This document shows positions 1 through 10,799 of a stretch of DNA of 64,000 nt, piece after piece. The stretch lies in contig NC_068358.1 in the NCBI RefSeq assembly GCF_020536995.1, positions 50,684,509-50,748,508 of the forward strand, written 5' to 3'. The notes beneath the pieces are model-generated. The model was given only the letters and a program-made list of their open reading frames with translations, had not been told where the DNA came from and ran no database searches. Made by a program: the position numbers and the translations under genes. How positions within the stretch are numbered: the first letter of the stretch is position 1; every line of letters starts with the position of its first letter. This DNA comes from Dreissena polymorpha. Taxonomy: Eukaryota > Mollusca > Bivalvia > Myida > Dreissenidae.

Positions 1-985
1 TGAGTGGGCGTGGCCTATGTGGGCCGGGTGCCCCAAGGGTTGGTTATGGCGCCATGCGTAGTTGAGATTGACCGTATTGTCATAAACGAGGTTCAGTATC
101 AATTTGAAGTGAATCGGTGTAGAAATGAAGAAATTATAGCAAAAGGCAATTTTGGGTGGGTGTGGCCTATGTTTGCGGGGCGCCCCAGGGTTGGTAATGG
201 GGCAATGCATAGTTGAGATTAACTGTTTTGTCATAAGAGAGGTTCGTATCAATTTGAAGTGAATCGGTGTAGAAATTATAGTAAAAGGCAATTTTGGGTG
301 GGCGTGGCCTATGTGGGCCGGGCGCCCCAGAGTTGGTAATGGGGCCATGCATAGCTGAGATTGACCGTATTGTCATAAGAGAGGTTCAGTATCAATTTGA
401 AGAGAATCGGTGTAGAAATGAAGAAATTATAGAAATTTCGGGTGGGCGTGGCCTATGTGGGCGGGGTGCCCTAGGATTGGTAATGGGGCCGTGCATAGCT
501 GAGATTGACCGTATTGTCATAAGAGCGGTTCAGTATCAAGTTGAAGTGAATCGGTGTAGAAATGAACAAATTATAGTAAAAGGCATTTTCGGGTGGGCGT
601 GGCCTATGTGGCCGGGGCGCCCCAGGGTTGGTAATGGGGCCATGCATAGTTTAGATTGACCGTATTGTCATAAGGAAGGCTCAGTATCAATTTGAAGTAA
701 ATCGGTGCATGAATGAAGAAGTTAATGTAAAAAAAAACATAAAAAAATGAGTGAACATCTCTTACCCGGCCCCGCCCCAACCCCCATAGCTTTTGACCCA
801 GGAGTCAGATCAAAATTCCGTCATTGTCACCGTCGCACATATGCTCATAGCTACCATGTATGTAAGTTTCAAGGTTGTAGTGCTAATAGTGTAGGAGGAG
901 CAGGTGGCCAGGACGGACGGACGGACGGACAGACGCACATCACCACAATATCCCTACTTTTTCTCCGAAAAACGTGGTAATAATA
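1..985 (+). repeat. Tandem-core element, ~150-bp units plus GGAC microsatellite tail (family A, copy 1)
   Basis: About five units of 130-152 bp begin at roughly 3, 154, 296, 440 and 591, each opening with a GGGTGGGCGTGGCC-like motif and containing GTTGAGATTGACCGTATTG. The array is cut by the window edge. It is followed by a unique tail (about 723-985) with a (GGAC)n tetranucleotide run near 910-935. A second copy with the same tail lies at 56.6-58.2 kb. A tandem ~150-160-bp core followed by an ACGG-type microsatellite matches the architecture described for bivalve 'pearl'/BIV160 elements, thought to be Helitron-related. The family link is by architecture only. The open frames across it (GGCGLCGRGAPGLV-like) are repeat translations, not genes. 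Confidence 0.85.
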
Positions 986-1544
986 ATGTGTCTTAACAAA
1001 AAGCCGTGATTTTATATAAATATGACGAAATTATATTGTTCTAATCTCTCTACGAGCGAGGTGAATTTATATCATAAAGAACAAATACCATGTCAAAATT
1101 TATTTATTTTGCATTTTATTTTAAATCTAGTTGTCAATACTTTCCTACTGGTGCAGGATGTTGTATATTCTGTTACAATGATTACTGCAGACATATAATC
1201 TGCGTGTTTTATTACTGTCTGTGCAGATGAAATTGATAACAGTAGATCACTGATAACATGACTTCAGAAACAAACAGGACCGACTATTTAATGAAACAAG
1301 CTTGATTTATGGCAGCTATAAGGTGGTAATACACCAAGTTCTGCCAACTTTGTGTAACTTCCATGCCTTGTTTACATGGTGATTTGCACCAGTACAGGAA
1401 CTTTAGTGACCTACTTATTTTGTCAAGAAACCACCAAATTGAATGAACTTAATAAATGAAATTGGCTTATTTAATTTTGCACTCATTATAATGCTGTCAT
1501 AAGGTGACAGTAAACATCCAGGTATTGTCTTCTTTAATAATCAA
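986..1544. other. Non-coding stretch, nothing recognised
   Basis: AT-rich sequence without a convincing reading frame, splice-bordered exon or repeat copy that I can match elsewhere in the window. Confidence 0.5.
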
Positions 1545-1920
1545 AGTACTGACAGTACTGGTGTGACGATGCTTTTGAAGAAGATGAATATATAAAAGCA
1601 TCAATTTAAGTTGATCTACATCATCACAATTGTGTATGTGGGTACGAAAAAAAAATTTAGTGCAAAAATTTTGGGAACAAAAACATTATGCCAAAAAAAA
1701 TTTGCTTACGAAAAAAAATTAGAGTACGAATAAATTTGGGTACGAACAAAAAATTGGGTACGAAAAAAATTTGTGTACGAAACAAATTTTTGAACGAAAA
1801 AAAATTGGGTATGAAAAAAAAATGGGTACGAAAAATTTTTGGTTCGGAAAAAAAATTGGGGGTACGGGGACGTAGTACTCCTGGGAAATTGATCCACAAT
1901 CGCACATTCTTGGCCCTTTA
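1545..1920 (+). repeat. Dispersed element with 17-20-bp A-rich minisatellite (family B, copy 1)
   Basis: A flank reading AAGTACTGACAGTACTGG, GTGTGACGATGCTTTTGA is followed by about a dozen imperfect units of the type AAAAAAATTGGGTACG. A second copy with the same flank and the same minisatellite is at 62918-63245, so this is a dispersed element and not a chance A-rich tract. The Lys/Phe-rich open frames in it are products of the repeat. Confidence 0.75.
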
Positions 1921-2179
1921 CTTTAAACATCGGATAAGTACCTCGAAGGCAATAGTATGAATACACATTATGATTTATTGCGTACCATTTGGGTCGAAAG
2001 TCAACAAAACCTAGTAGGTAAAAAGAGAAATGTACTTTGACGTACAATATGAACGTCGAGGTACTTTTTTTGAACTTCGATGTACAAAATTGTAATTCGA
2101 CGTTCAGTCTTAACTGACCCTTGAGTGTTAGCCAATAAGAAGACGCCTTACATCAGTTGCTTTTAGAGATATTTGACAT

Positions 2180-2332
2180 TGAACATTACTATTATTATTA
2201 TTTATACCAAATTATCCGACTATCGACCACTAACTAATAGATATTGAGCGTATTTATTGAACATTATTATTATTATTTATACCAAATTATGCGACTATCG
2301 ACCGCTAACTCATAGATATTGTGCGTATTTAT
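2180..2332 (+). repeat. Tandem duplication, two ~76-bp units
   Basis: Two adjacent copies run from TGAACATTA(CT)ATTATT to GCGTATTTAT and share ATTTATACCAAATTAT and GACTATCGACC. They differ at only a few positions by eye. Confidence 0.85.
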
Positions 2333-2500
2333 TGACCTGGCGTGGCGGAATTAACCTCTGACTTATGCAAATAATGGTACACCGCTTGTAAGCAAACAGC
2401 TTTCAAGCGACTGCAGGCTGATCTGGATCCAAACTGGCCGCAATCGCCTTAATGTCTCTTACTGTGACACAGTTCATTTGACTTAAAATGATATTTAATA

Positions 2501-3554
2501 CAGTCGATTGGTGTATAACGGATAGCTAAGGACTTCGAGTCTCATTTCAACGTAAACACCATGCATTCAGTAATTAAACCTTTAAACCTCGAAAGACAAA
2601 TGTGTTTCCTACTGAAACATGCCAGCGGTTTTAGAATTCCGACAAATATTTTTTGTTTACAACGCAAATTTAAGGGTTAACTGATTCAGCAATTACCGGA
2701 TCGCTTAGGTCTTTATCGGATTACATGTGTATCGTGTTATTTCTTGAAAATTTACCCAGCATTTGTAAAACATATTGCAAGATATGTACATTTCCAGAAA
2801 AGGAACTTCATGTCTGCGTTTAATAAGACCGAGGTCATGGAAATCGCTGCACAATTGATGAAGTAATGGCTGTTCAAAGCGATGCATCCTATATTCGCCT
2901 TTTTATTCGGGTCGTTTTCAGTTGAATACCGTGTTATATATATATTTGATAGTGAAAACTATGTTTTCAGAGAAATCGATTTTTCGTTATAACTTTTTTT
3001 TTCAGTCAAAATGATGCTTTTTCTTATAAATATCATAGCCACGCGCTACCCACATGTGTATTGGACAACTTCAATTATTGAGTTTTCATTTAGTTTGAGA
3101 CAATCCCCACATTCCCGAATATGTGTCGCCACATGTCCGTTATTCACTTAATCACGAGTTGCAGCTCTCATGCTTATTTTATGTGGTACGCATCAATTTA
3201 TTTTCTGATCATTCTTACTTTTAGAAAGAACACATTATACTACAATATTACATCAATGAACATAATGTTTACCAAACAAAATCTGCAAAATTCAGGAAAC
3301 CATACGTCTTCACTTTTCCTTTCGTCACAAAAACGGTGCGTACATAACGTGACCTTGTGTTGCTTTCGAAAAAAGAAACAATTGTAAGTTAAACATTGAC
3401 ACACGTCAACTAAAACATGAATCGACTGAACAATGATATGCATTTTGTATTCAATTAATAGAACACTATAAATCTTTTCATAAATAAAAGTATTTTGCAA
3501 AAAACTTATAACCTATCCGTTACTCACTAAAATCCGCTATACACCAATCGACTG
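2501..3554. mobile_element. Non-autonomous Tc1/mariner-type element with TA duplication
   Basis: The left end reads CAGTCGATTGGTGTATAACG and the right end is its inverted complement with one change (…TATACACCAATCGACTG). Both ends are flanked by TA. A TA target site and a terminus beginning CAGT are typical of Tc1/mariner elements. The 1.05-kb interior has no transposase-like frame, so it would need a transposase supplied in trans. About 130 bp of the interior (near 2930-3065) recurs at 61680-61820. Confidence 0.75.
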
Positions 3555-3904
3555 TACTAAAATAGAAAGAAGAAAAAATACCAACCCGTAATATGAGTAA
3601 AGACTTTGTAATCAATGTTTTCAGGACAGCTTGGTGATCTGCAAATCTCATGTGATATGTTGATATCGGGTATCATAGTCATTCAATAAGTCGCAAAATG
3701 CTCGAACACTATTTACAAAGCAAAATGTGACTTAAATTGATAACTAAAAATTAGCGGAGATTTAGTTAATATATAACTCATATATCCTAAATGACAGTTT
3801 CTAAAAAGCCAAACAAGCCGATGTATGCTGTAAGAAAGTTTTGACGCGAGTGTGAACATTATCTCATGGGCGCGGCCATTGTTGTATGACCTTGAGCGGT
3901 CCGT

Positions 3905-4327
3905 CTAAAATGCGTATATGACTCATATCCGCGGATATGAACGAAAAGTGCGAATATGAACGAATATAGCAATATTTATGCGTTTTTTGCAGTTTTGTTA
4001 TGAACAAATCACTGTTGAATTAAAAATTCACAATACGTGATAAATATGTTAAGACTGCCTCAAAATAGAGCAATTTAATAAAAGCGGTGGTCTGACTGGT
4101 CGTTCATATTCGCGGATATTAATTTGGAGTTACTGAAATTAAAATGCCAATGAACAACGCTTTTTAATTCATTCGATCGTAACATTACACATTATCGACG
4201 TGTATTTTTGTCACAGAACGATTTTCATATAACAAAAATAAAGGAAAATACATTTAAAAAGCCATTATCTGTTCATGTCCGCACTTATCAGTCATATCCG
4301 CCGATATGAGTGATATACGCATTTTAG
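3905..4327. mobile_element. MITE-like element with ~50-bp terminal inverted repeats
   Basis: The left end starts CTAAAATGCGTATATGAC and the right end is the inverted complement (…GTATATACGCATTTTAG-type) over about 35 bp with few mismatches, with weaker similarity extending to about 50 bp. The left repeat contains the perfect palindrome TCATATCCGCGGATATGA, and related GCGGATAT motifs recur inside. The 423-bp body has no coding frame. The target duplication could not be settled by eye, so the superfamily is left open. Confidence 0.75.
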
Positions 4328-5286
4328 TCGTACCTTATGTTGAGGCATGAACGACAACTCTGCTGGAGAATGTTACCAATGCTAATCAGCGAGATATGCC
4401 GATAAGCAAATCGACACTATTTCAATCGGACTGGCTCGGTCTTTTACATAGCTCGTCATTGTGAAGATATTTCCATGGTATGATTACTTAGACGATGCTG
4501 AAGCAGCATCGTCAAAAATTGCAACACAAACTTGTATGATAAATAAAACGTGGTAGTCTTAATAGCAATTAAACATGTTTGATCCACGCGGTACACAACA
4601 CCTTTTACACCATTATCCGTGTTGTGACAAACATTAAAGTACGACTGATTAATTATCATACCAATTAGCTTTAATTGATTAATGTTTGAACATTTTAATT
4701 ATTGTTCGTTTTATACAAAACATTGCACACCTTTACACACAGATATATAACCCGTGAAAAACACCGACCAAAGGTGTAAAAGAGAAAAAGAGGAATAATT
4801 GGTAAATGACACATGTCGGCTACTAATTCATATTTATGGAATAAAGCTCATAGACTTTTGAGAAACTATTTTGGGAACATGGCATTTACTAGTGAAATTG
4901 TAAATTTTAGCTGAATTATTCTGTGGGCAGTGAAAGAGTATTTTTGTTTGTTTCATACATTTTGTATGGCTAATCATACATTATATCATATAAAAGAAAA
5001 TCCACCACATATAGAAATCAGTAAAAAGACCCCGAAAATGACACACTGTTTATAGCTTACCATCGCCATTTCTAAACAAGCAATTTGAAATCGTCTGAAT
5101 GGATTTTGTAAAAAGATACTTTTTGCGGTTCTAAATATGAACTTGTTTTCAGTAAGGAAATATCAGCAACAACAGCATAATACAGAGTAAAGTGCCCTTC
5201 GTCACATTTAGCAAAAAAGGGATCAACACATTATTAATGGAAGTTTTATTGAAGACAATTTGTTATAAAAAAACTAGTAAGGCGTG
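4328..5286. other. Non-coding stretch downstream of the THAP exon
   Basis: AT-rich sequence with no convincing exon. If the THAP frame on the minus strand belongs to a larger gene, later exons would be expected here, but I could not identify one. Confidence 0.4.
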
Positions 5287-5481
5287 TTATTTAAAATGTT
5301 TTATGCAAAGCTTTGAATATTTGCTGGGCGTAAAGTCCACCACCGTCCCGTTGATTATCCGTCGTAAATTCACGGCTAGAATCCATTTGCGCCCGATACT
5401 ATCGTCCTTTGGGAAGCAGAAAAGTCCTTTCTTCCCATTTTCAAGACGAGCATTGCATCCAAATGCTGTACACTGCACCAT
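5287..5481 (-). CDS. THAP-type zinc-finger domain, single short exon or remnant
   Basis: The 64-residue product begins MVQCTAFGCNARLENGKK, continues with GLFCFPKD and a Trp (GRKWILAV), and ends with CIKHFK. This gives the C2CH pattern of THAP domains: Cys4 and Cys9 (C-x4-C), the conserved Phe-Pro and Trp, then C-x2-H near residue 62. THAP domains are zinc-dependent DNA-binding modules of nuclear proteins and of P-element-type transposases, usually about 80-90 residues. Here a stop follows the CxxHF motif by one residue, where the family normally continues toward an AVPT-like box, and no GT donor lies at that point. It may therefore be a truncated copy. The ATG is chosen because the zinc finger starts 3 residues after it, as in most family members. 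No partner exon was found on either side. Confidence 0.65.
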   Translation of the reverse strand: MVQCTAFGCNARLENGKKGLFCFPKDDSIGRKWILAVNLRRIINGTVVDFTPSKYSKLCIKHFK

Positions 5482-5882
5482 CGTATTATCTGTAGATCAG
5501 CAATGTCACTTAACAATTCGAATCGTAATCAACTCCACGTAGATTGAAAATTCAAAAAAAATGCGAGTAAATGATGAACACAGTCCTGTATACAGTGACG
5601 TTTTCGCGAAATTTTCGTTACTGTAACAATGGATGTCGTTCTGGGTCATGCGTAGTGGTGTTCGACTACGTCGTCGGGGGAAAATAGCGGCGTAAATTGC
5701 CGAATGCATTACGCAAATCCCCGATCATCAAAATAATCGTTTTTTAGCTCTAAATATTATTTTTACTTTTTTGTTTTAAATTTAATGTTATAATATGATA
5801 TTCCTTTATAAATATTATTTTTACGTCATAAATCTACTGTTGATATTTAAACTAAACATCGCCGATAATAAGGAATATAAAG

Positions 5883-6080
5883 CTGTGCTATTCTAGAAAG
5901 ATCCGAATTTAAGTATCCGAAACTATGGCCTCTGAATAAGGCATTGGGCGTTAAGTTAGTTCCTTATTCGGAAGCCTGTATTTCGGACAATCACCTTCGG
6001 ATATGTTATATTTTAGATGGTGTGTGGGTTAATTAAACATGAATATGTTATATGGACGTATTCTGTCACATTTCTTTTTA
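5883..6080 (+). repeat. Dispersed repeat H, copy 1
   Basis: Shares with 28179-28376 a ~200-bp block that includes GCTATTCTAGAA, TTAGTTCCTTATT, TATTTCGGACAATCAC and TATGGACGTATTCTG. Here it ends directly against the next repeat family. At 28 kb it continues into a hairpin-rich array. Confidence 0.8.
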
Positions 6081-6082
6081 TT

Positions 6083-7446
6083 AGCTCACCTGAGCACAAC
6101 GTGCTCATGGTGAACTTTTGTGATCGCCTTTTGTCCGTCGTCCGTCGTCAACATTTTGCCTTGTGAACACTCTAGAGGCCACATTTATTGTCCGATCATC
6201 ATGAAACTTAGTCAGAACATTTGTCCCAATAATACCTCGACCGAGTTTGAAACTGGGTCATGCTGGGGAAAAAACAAGTTCACTAGGTCAAAAAAAGAAG
6301 AAAAATCGTGTGAACACAAAAGAAGTCACATTTGATGACCAATCTTTATACAACTTTGTCAAATTGTTTGTACTTATGATATGTTGGTTGAGTTCAAAAA
6401 TGGCTCCGGTCCTGTTGAAAAACATGGCCGCCAAGGGCGGGGCAGTGTTCCTTATGTGGCTATAGAGAAACCTTGTGAACACTCTAGAAGTCGCAATTTT
6501 TGCCCAATCATCATTAAACTTGGTTAAACAGTAGTTTCATTGATATCTCGGACGAGTTCGAAAATGGTCCAGATCGGTGAAAAAACATGGCCGCTAGGGG
6601 GCGGGGCAGTTTTCTCTATATGTATATAGTGAAAACATGTGAACACTCTAGAAGTCACATTTTTGGTCCAATCCTCATGAAATTTGGTCAGAACATTTGT
6701 TTCCTGGATATGAGGTTGAGTTCGAAAATGGTGCGTATCGGTAAAAAACATGGCCGCCGTGGGGGTCATTTTTCTTATATTTAAATAGTAAAAGAAGCTT
6801 GTGAACACTCTAGAAATCACTTTTTTTGCCTTATCATCATGAAATTTTGTCTAAACATCGATTTAATAGACATCTCGGACGAGTTCGAAAATGGTCATAA
6901 TCGGTGGAAAAACATGGCCGCCAGGGGGTGGGGCAGTTTTCTCTATATGTATATAGTAAAAACATGTGAACAGTCTAGAAGACACTTTTTTTGCCCAATG
7001 TTCATAAAATTTGGTCAGAACATTTGTTTCCTGGCTACGACGGTTGATTTCAAAAATGGTTCGGATCGGTAAAAAAAATCATGGCTTCAAGGGGGGGGGG
7101 GTCTTTTTCCTTATATTTAAATGGTTAAAAAGCTTGTGAACACTCTAGAAGTCACATTTTTGCCTAATCATGAAATTTTGTCAAAACATTGTTTATGTGG
7201 ATATCTTGGACGTGTTTGAAAATGGTCGTGATCAGTGGAAAATCATGGCCGCCGGGGATGGGGCAGTTTTCTCTATATGTATATAGTGATAACATGTGAA
7301 CAGTCTAGAAGACACATTTTTTGCCCAATGTTCATGAAATTTGGTCAGAACATTTGTTTCCTTGATACGACAGTTGAGTTCGAAATTGGTTTGGATCGGT
7401 AAAAAAACATGGCTACAAGGGTCTTTTTCCTTATATTTATATAGTA
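6083..7446 (+). repeat. Tandem array, ~165-bp units (family C)
   Basis: The element opens with a near-palindromic head (AGCTCACCTGAGCAC … GTGCTCATGGTGA). It then has about eight units, each containing CTTGTGAACACTCTAGA, CATGAAATTTGGTCAGAAC and AACATGGCCGCC, spaced about 160-170 bp. Open frames on both strands are repeat translations. The type is widespread in bivalve genomes in my experience of such sequence. No coding capacity is seen. Confidence 0.85.
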
Positions 7447-7825
7447 AACAAGAGATGTGTTTGTCAGAAACACAATGCCCCCTATTGCGCCGCTTTGAAG
7501 CCATACATTTGACCTTTGACCTTGAAGGATGACCTTGACCTTTCACCGCTCAAAATGTGCAGCTCCATGAGATACACATGCATGCCAAATATCAAGTTGC
7601 TATCTTCAATATTGCAAAAGTTATGAAGAAGGTTAAAGCTTTGGTTAAAGTTTTTGAATAAGATTTTTTTGTACCTTTGACCTTGAAGGATGACCTTGAC
7701 CTTGACCTTTCACCACTCATAATGTGCAGCTCCATGAGATACACATGCATGCCAAATATGAAGTTGCTATCTTCAATATTGCAAAAGTTATGACCAAGGT
7801 TAAAGTTTTGGTCAAAGTTTTGGGA
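7447..7825 (+). repeat. Non-autonomous element D, copy 1 (tandem ~180-bp core)
   Basis: Begins ACAAGAGATGTGTTTGTCAG and AACACAATGCCCCC, then has two core units with GACCTTGAAGGATGACC and CAGCTCCATGAGATACAC. It runs straight into a CA/CACG microsatellite. Other copies are at 34788-35042 (minus) and 63246-63710 (plus). In those the core is followed by a GACG-type tetranucleotide run and a GGGGGCATAAA-like end, which is missing here. Confidence 0.8.
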
Positions 7826-7938
7826 CACACACACACGCACGCACGCACGCACGCACTCACGCACGCACGCACGCACTCACGCACGCACGCACGCACGCAC
7901 ACGCACGCATGCACGCACGCACGCACGCACGCACGCAC

Positions 7939-8029
<91 letters not shown>
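7826..8029. repeat. CA / CACG microsatellite, ~200 bp
   Basis: Alternating ACAC and ACGCACGC blocks followed by a pure CA tract of about 90 bp. Long alternating purine-pyrimidine tracts can adopt Z-DNA. The predicted His/Thr- or Cys/Val-rich peptides are artefacts of the repeat. Confidence 0.97.
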
Positions 8030-8031
<2 letters not shown>

Positions 8032-8039
8032 AACCTTTA

Positions 8040-10160
8040 ATATAAAACAACTTGTGAAGAACTATGGGATCATGTCAATAGAATGTAAGGCAGACTCCCA
8101 ACTGTAACACTTATCTTTCGCGTTAACAACCAAGTTCTAGTCACTAATACAGATAAGGCCTCGGCGCTGGTCCAACATTATCAAAGAATAAGCAGTGACG
8201 AAGGCTACTCTAGAGATTGTATAGCAAGAAAACAAGATCTTAAAAATGAATTTTATGACTGGTTGCACTCTACCGATCAGAAAAAACAAAACACAAATAC
8301 AATGCTTGATTTAGTCTGTTTGAACTCGAAGCGGACCTTATAACTTGCAAAAAAGGAGCGCCTGGCGACGATAATTTTCATTACAAAATTCTTAAACAGC
8401 TTCCGCTCTCTGCGAAACAAGAATTAAATATTTTATTCAATAGTAGAATGTACCCTCCCTGACGAATGGCACGAGACCACAATTATTCCATTCATAAAAA
8501 CTAAAAAACCAAAAGATTCTCCTTCTATCAACCAATCTCACTCACCTCTACCTTTACCAAACTTATGCAGAAAAGGATAAAACCTAGACTCTGCGCATAC
8601 TTAGAAAAACACAACAAAATTGCTAAACTTGAATCAGGCTGCAGGTCGAACAACTCTTGTGAAGACCATATAGTCCGCTAAGAAGCCGGTATAAAAACGC
8701 ACAGCTTCTCGGTGAAACAGTGGCAGCCGTGTTTTTGGACCACCACTGCCTTTGATAAACTATAAAAATGAGCACGCTATTCAGCTTCTTTATGAATTAG
8801 GAAAGAGGGTACCATGCTGAAATGGCTAGCAGCGTTCTTTAAAACTCGTAAAATTAAGGTGAGACTAAACGGGGAAACATCCGAGACAGTGGAAACTGTC
8901 AACGGTCGCCCCCAGGGCAGTGTACTGTCGCCGATAATATTTTCAATTGCTATGAACACGCTAGACGAAGCAATACAGGAGAATAACTCTGAAAATAGTA
9001 CCGATCTGATACAGTTATCACTATTCGTAGATGATAACGCGATATGGGCCACATCTAAATCACCGAAATTTGCCATTAAGAAAATACAAGCGGCCCTCAC
9101 TGCGATAGAAAAATGGAGCAAACATTATGTTTTTCTAATTAATCCATCATAAACCCAAGCCATTTTATTTTCTGCCAGTGCACGAAAATCCCAAAAATTT
9201 AACGACCTTTAAATCACACTATGCGACATACCAATTCCTCAAAAACATTACGTTCTTAGGAGTGACATTTGATAAACAGTTAACCTGGAAAGATCACATA
9301 TTTAACCTAATTACTCGATGTAAAAAAGACCTAATTTTTTTTTAGCAATTCCAAGACACAACTGGGAAACCGACAAAAAAAACCTCATGCGCATATATAA
9401 AGCCACTATCTGGGCAAAAATATATTATGGTAGCATCGCGTACCACTCTGCTAACGACTCACTAATAACTACGTAATACTATCTGATTCGCTCAGCGCTT
9501 TGCAAGGGTTAAAAATAGGTACATGTACATCCAACACGCAACCTGACTAAATATATTCTGTCTTAAAGGAAATTACTAAATCAACAACTAAACATATCTC
9601 GCTTAAACTTCTTTGGAGTCTGAGTCACGTAGGTAGTTTGGGAAATGAACATGCTGACTAACTCGCCCGCGTAGGATCTCATGAGGGTCTACCTTCAAAC
9701 CTACTCCCTAGCGCACGCAAACTGATCGCAATCATTAACCAGAAAGGTTATAACGAATAGGACCACCGCTGGTCAATATACTGCGGTGATCATGATTTCT
9801 CGCTATTTAATAACCCTTGTCATAAGATCAACATATACAGTCCCATTAAACGGCAAGATAAGGCTTACACGCGCCTGAGACTTGGGATGTCGCGGCTGCA
9901 TGGGGACTATTACAAACCCGTCCCCTGTCCGCAATGTAACATTCCTAATACATTTGAGCATCTTTTCTTTTTATGTCCGGCTCACACCGTGCATTCCATA
10001 GAACTGAGCGGCAGTATACTAGCGGCCTACAAAAACACTTAATATAGATCAAAACCTATTGTTGATGCCGCCCGACGACATCGCCTCACGGGTACGGCTT
10101 CATGTGTTTAAATTCCTGCGTGACACGGGATACCTAGATAAAATATTACCCTTTTGCTGA
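8040..10160 (+). mobile_element. Decayed LINE of the RNase H-bearing I/Jockey group
   Basis: This is a non-LTR retrotransposon remnant, 5'-truncated at the microsatellite. Recognisable pieces in order are a linker (DKASALVQHYQRIS), the RT core in the frame 8814-9152 with GRPQGSVLSPIIF and the active-site box FVDDNAIW (the family's Y/FADD), and an RT thumb (YVFLGVTF, LTWKDHIFNLI). These are followed by an RNase H segment (LSDSLSALQGL, then SHVGSLGNEHAD) and a terminal zinc-knuckle-like CPQCNIPNTFEHLFFLC. Several frame changes and stops separate the pieces (for example at 9150 and 9340), so it cannot encode an active protein. No endonuclease domain is present. The RT-RNase H-CCHC order fits I-clade/Nimb-like LINEs, but the exact clade needs a tree. 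Confidence 0.8.
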
Positions 10161-10189
10161 GACGTTCACTTGAGAGCGCGCGCAGTGCT

Positions 10190-10680
10190 TTTGGTAGTAC
10201 TAGTGATACTAGCGGGTCTCTGACTATAATCAGCACTAATCAAGACAGTGATGACGGGCTAAAAGGGAATACCCATAAGCCCAGTTGTCTAAACACTCAA
10301 TACCACGTACCACGTGCCCGTGCCGATCGTTCCCTAAAGACTTCATTAAACCAAAGGGTACATATATAACATTATCGTGAAGAAAAAAGATATACAACGA
10401 GAATAGCTGAATACTAGTCATATGCATAACCTTACCTATATATGCCTTTCTTACGTATCCCGAACCATAACCTGTCAATATCCTCAACTATTCTCTGACT
10501 ATAATCAGCACTAAACAAACCAATGATGACGGGCTGAAAGGGAATACCCATTAGCCCGGTTGTCTATGTCTGTCCCACACCCAATAACTCTAACGATAAC
10601 AACTGAGCAGGACGCCGACGGGCTGAAAAGTATTTCCCATAAGCACTTATGTCGTTGCCCTGCTTACACACCAATTGTAA
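10190..10680 (+). repeat. Tandemly repeated LINE 3' tail
   Basis: Three diverging units contain GACTATAATCAGCACTAA, GATGACGGGCT and GGGAATACCCAT, starting near 10218, 10497 and 10590. They sit directly after the LINE's zinc-knuckle segment and probably form its 3' untranslated tail. The frame 10154-10369 is most likely not a gene. Confidence 0.65.
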
Positions 10681-10799
10681 TGGCCGGTAACAGGCTGATG
10701 TAACGCATAGCAAAACTCACACACTAAAACGACAGAAGGGTACTCACAATACGCATATCATTAGGCCGAATGACCACTATGGTAACACTTTAATAAAAA

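Noticed and set aside
1657-2047. Phe/Lys-rich frames on both strands
   Set aside because: They arise from the A-rich 17-20-bp minisatellite of family B; the same occurs at 63.0-63.2 kb.
6083-7446. Possible CRISPR-like regular array
   Set aside because: Units are whole diverged ~165-bp repeats without short conserved repeats and unique spacers, in a eukaryotic genome with no cas genes.
7717-8107. Long Cys/Val- and His/Thr-rich frames on both strands
   Set aside because: They are direct translations of a CA/CACG microsatellite.
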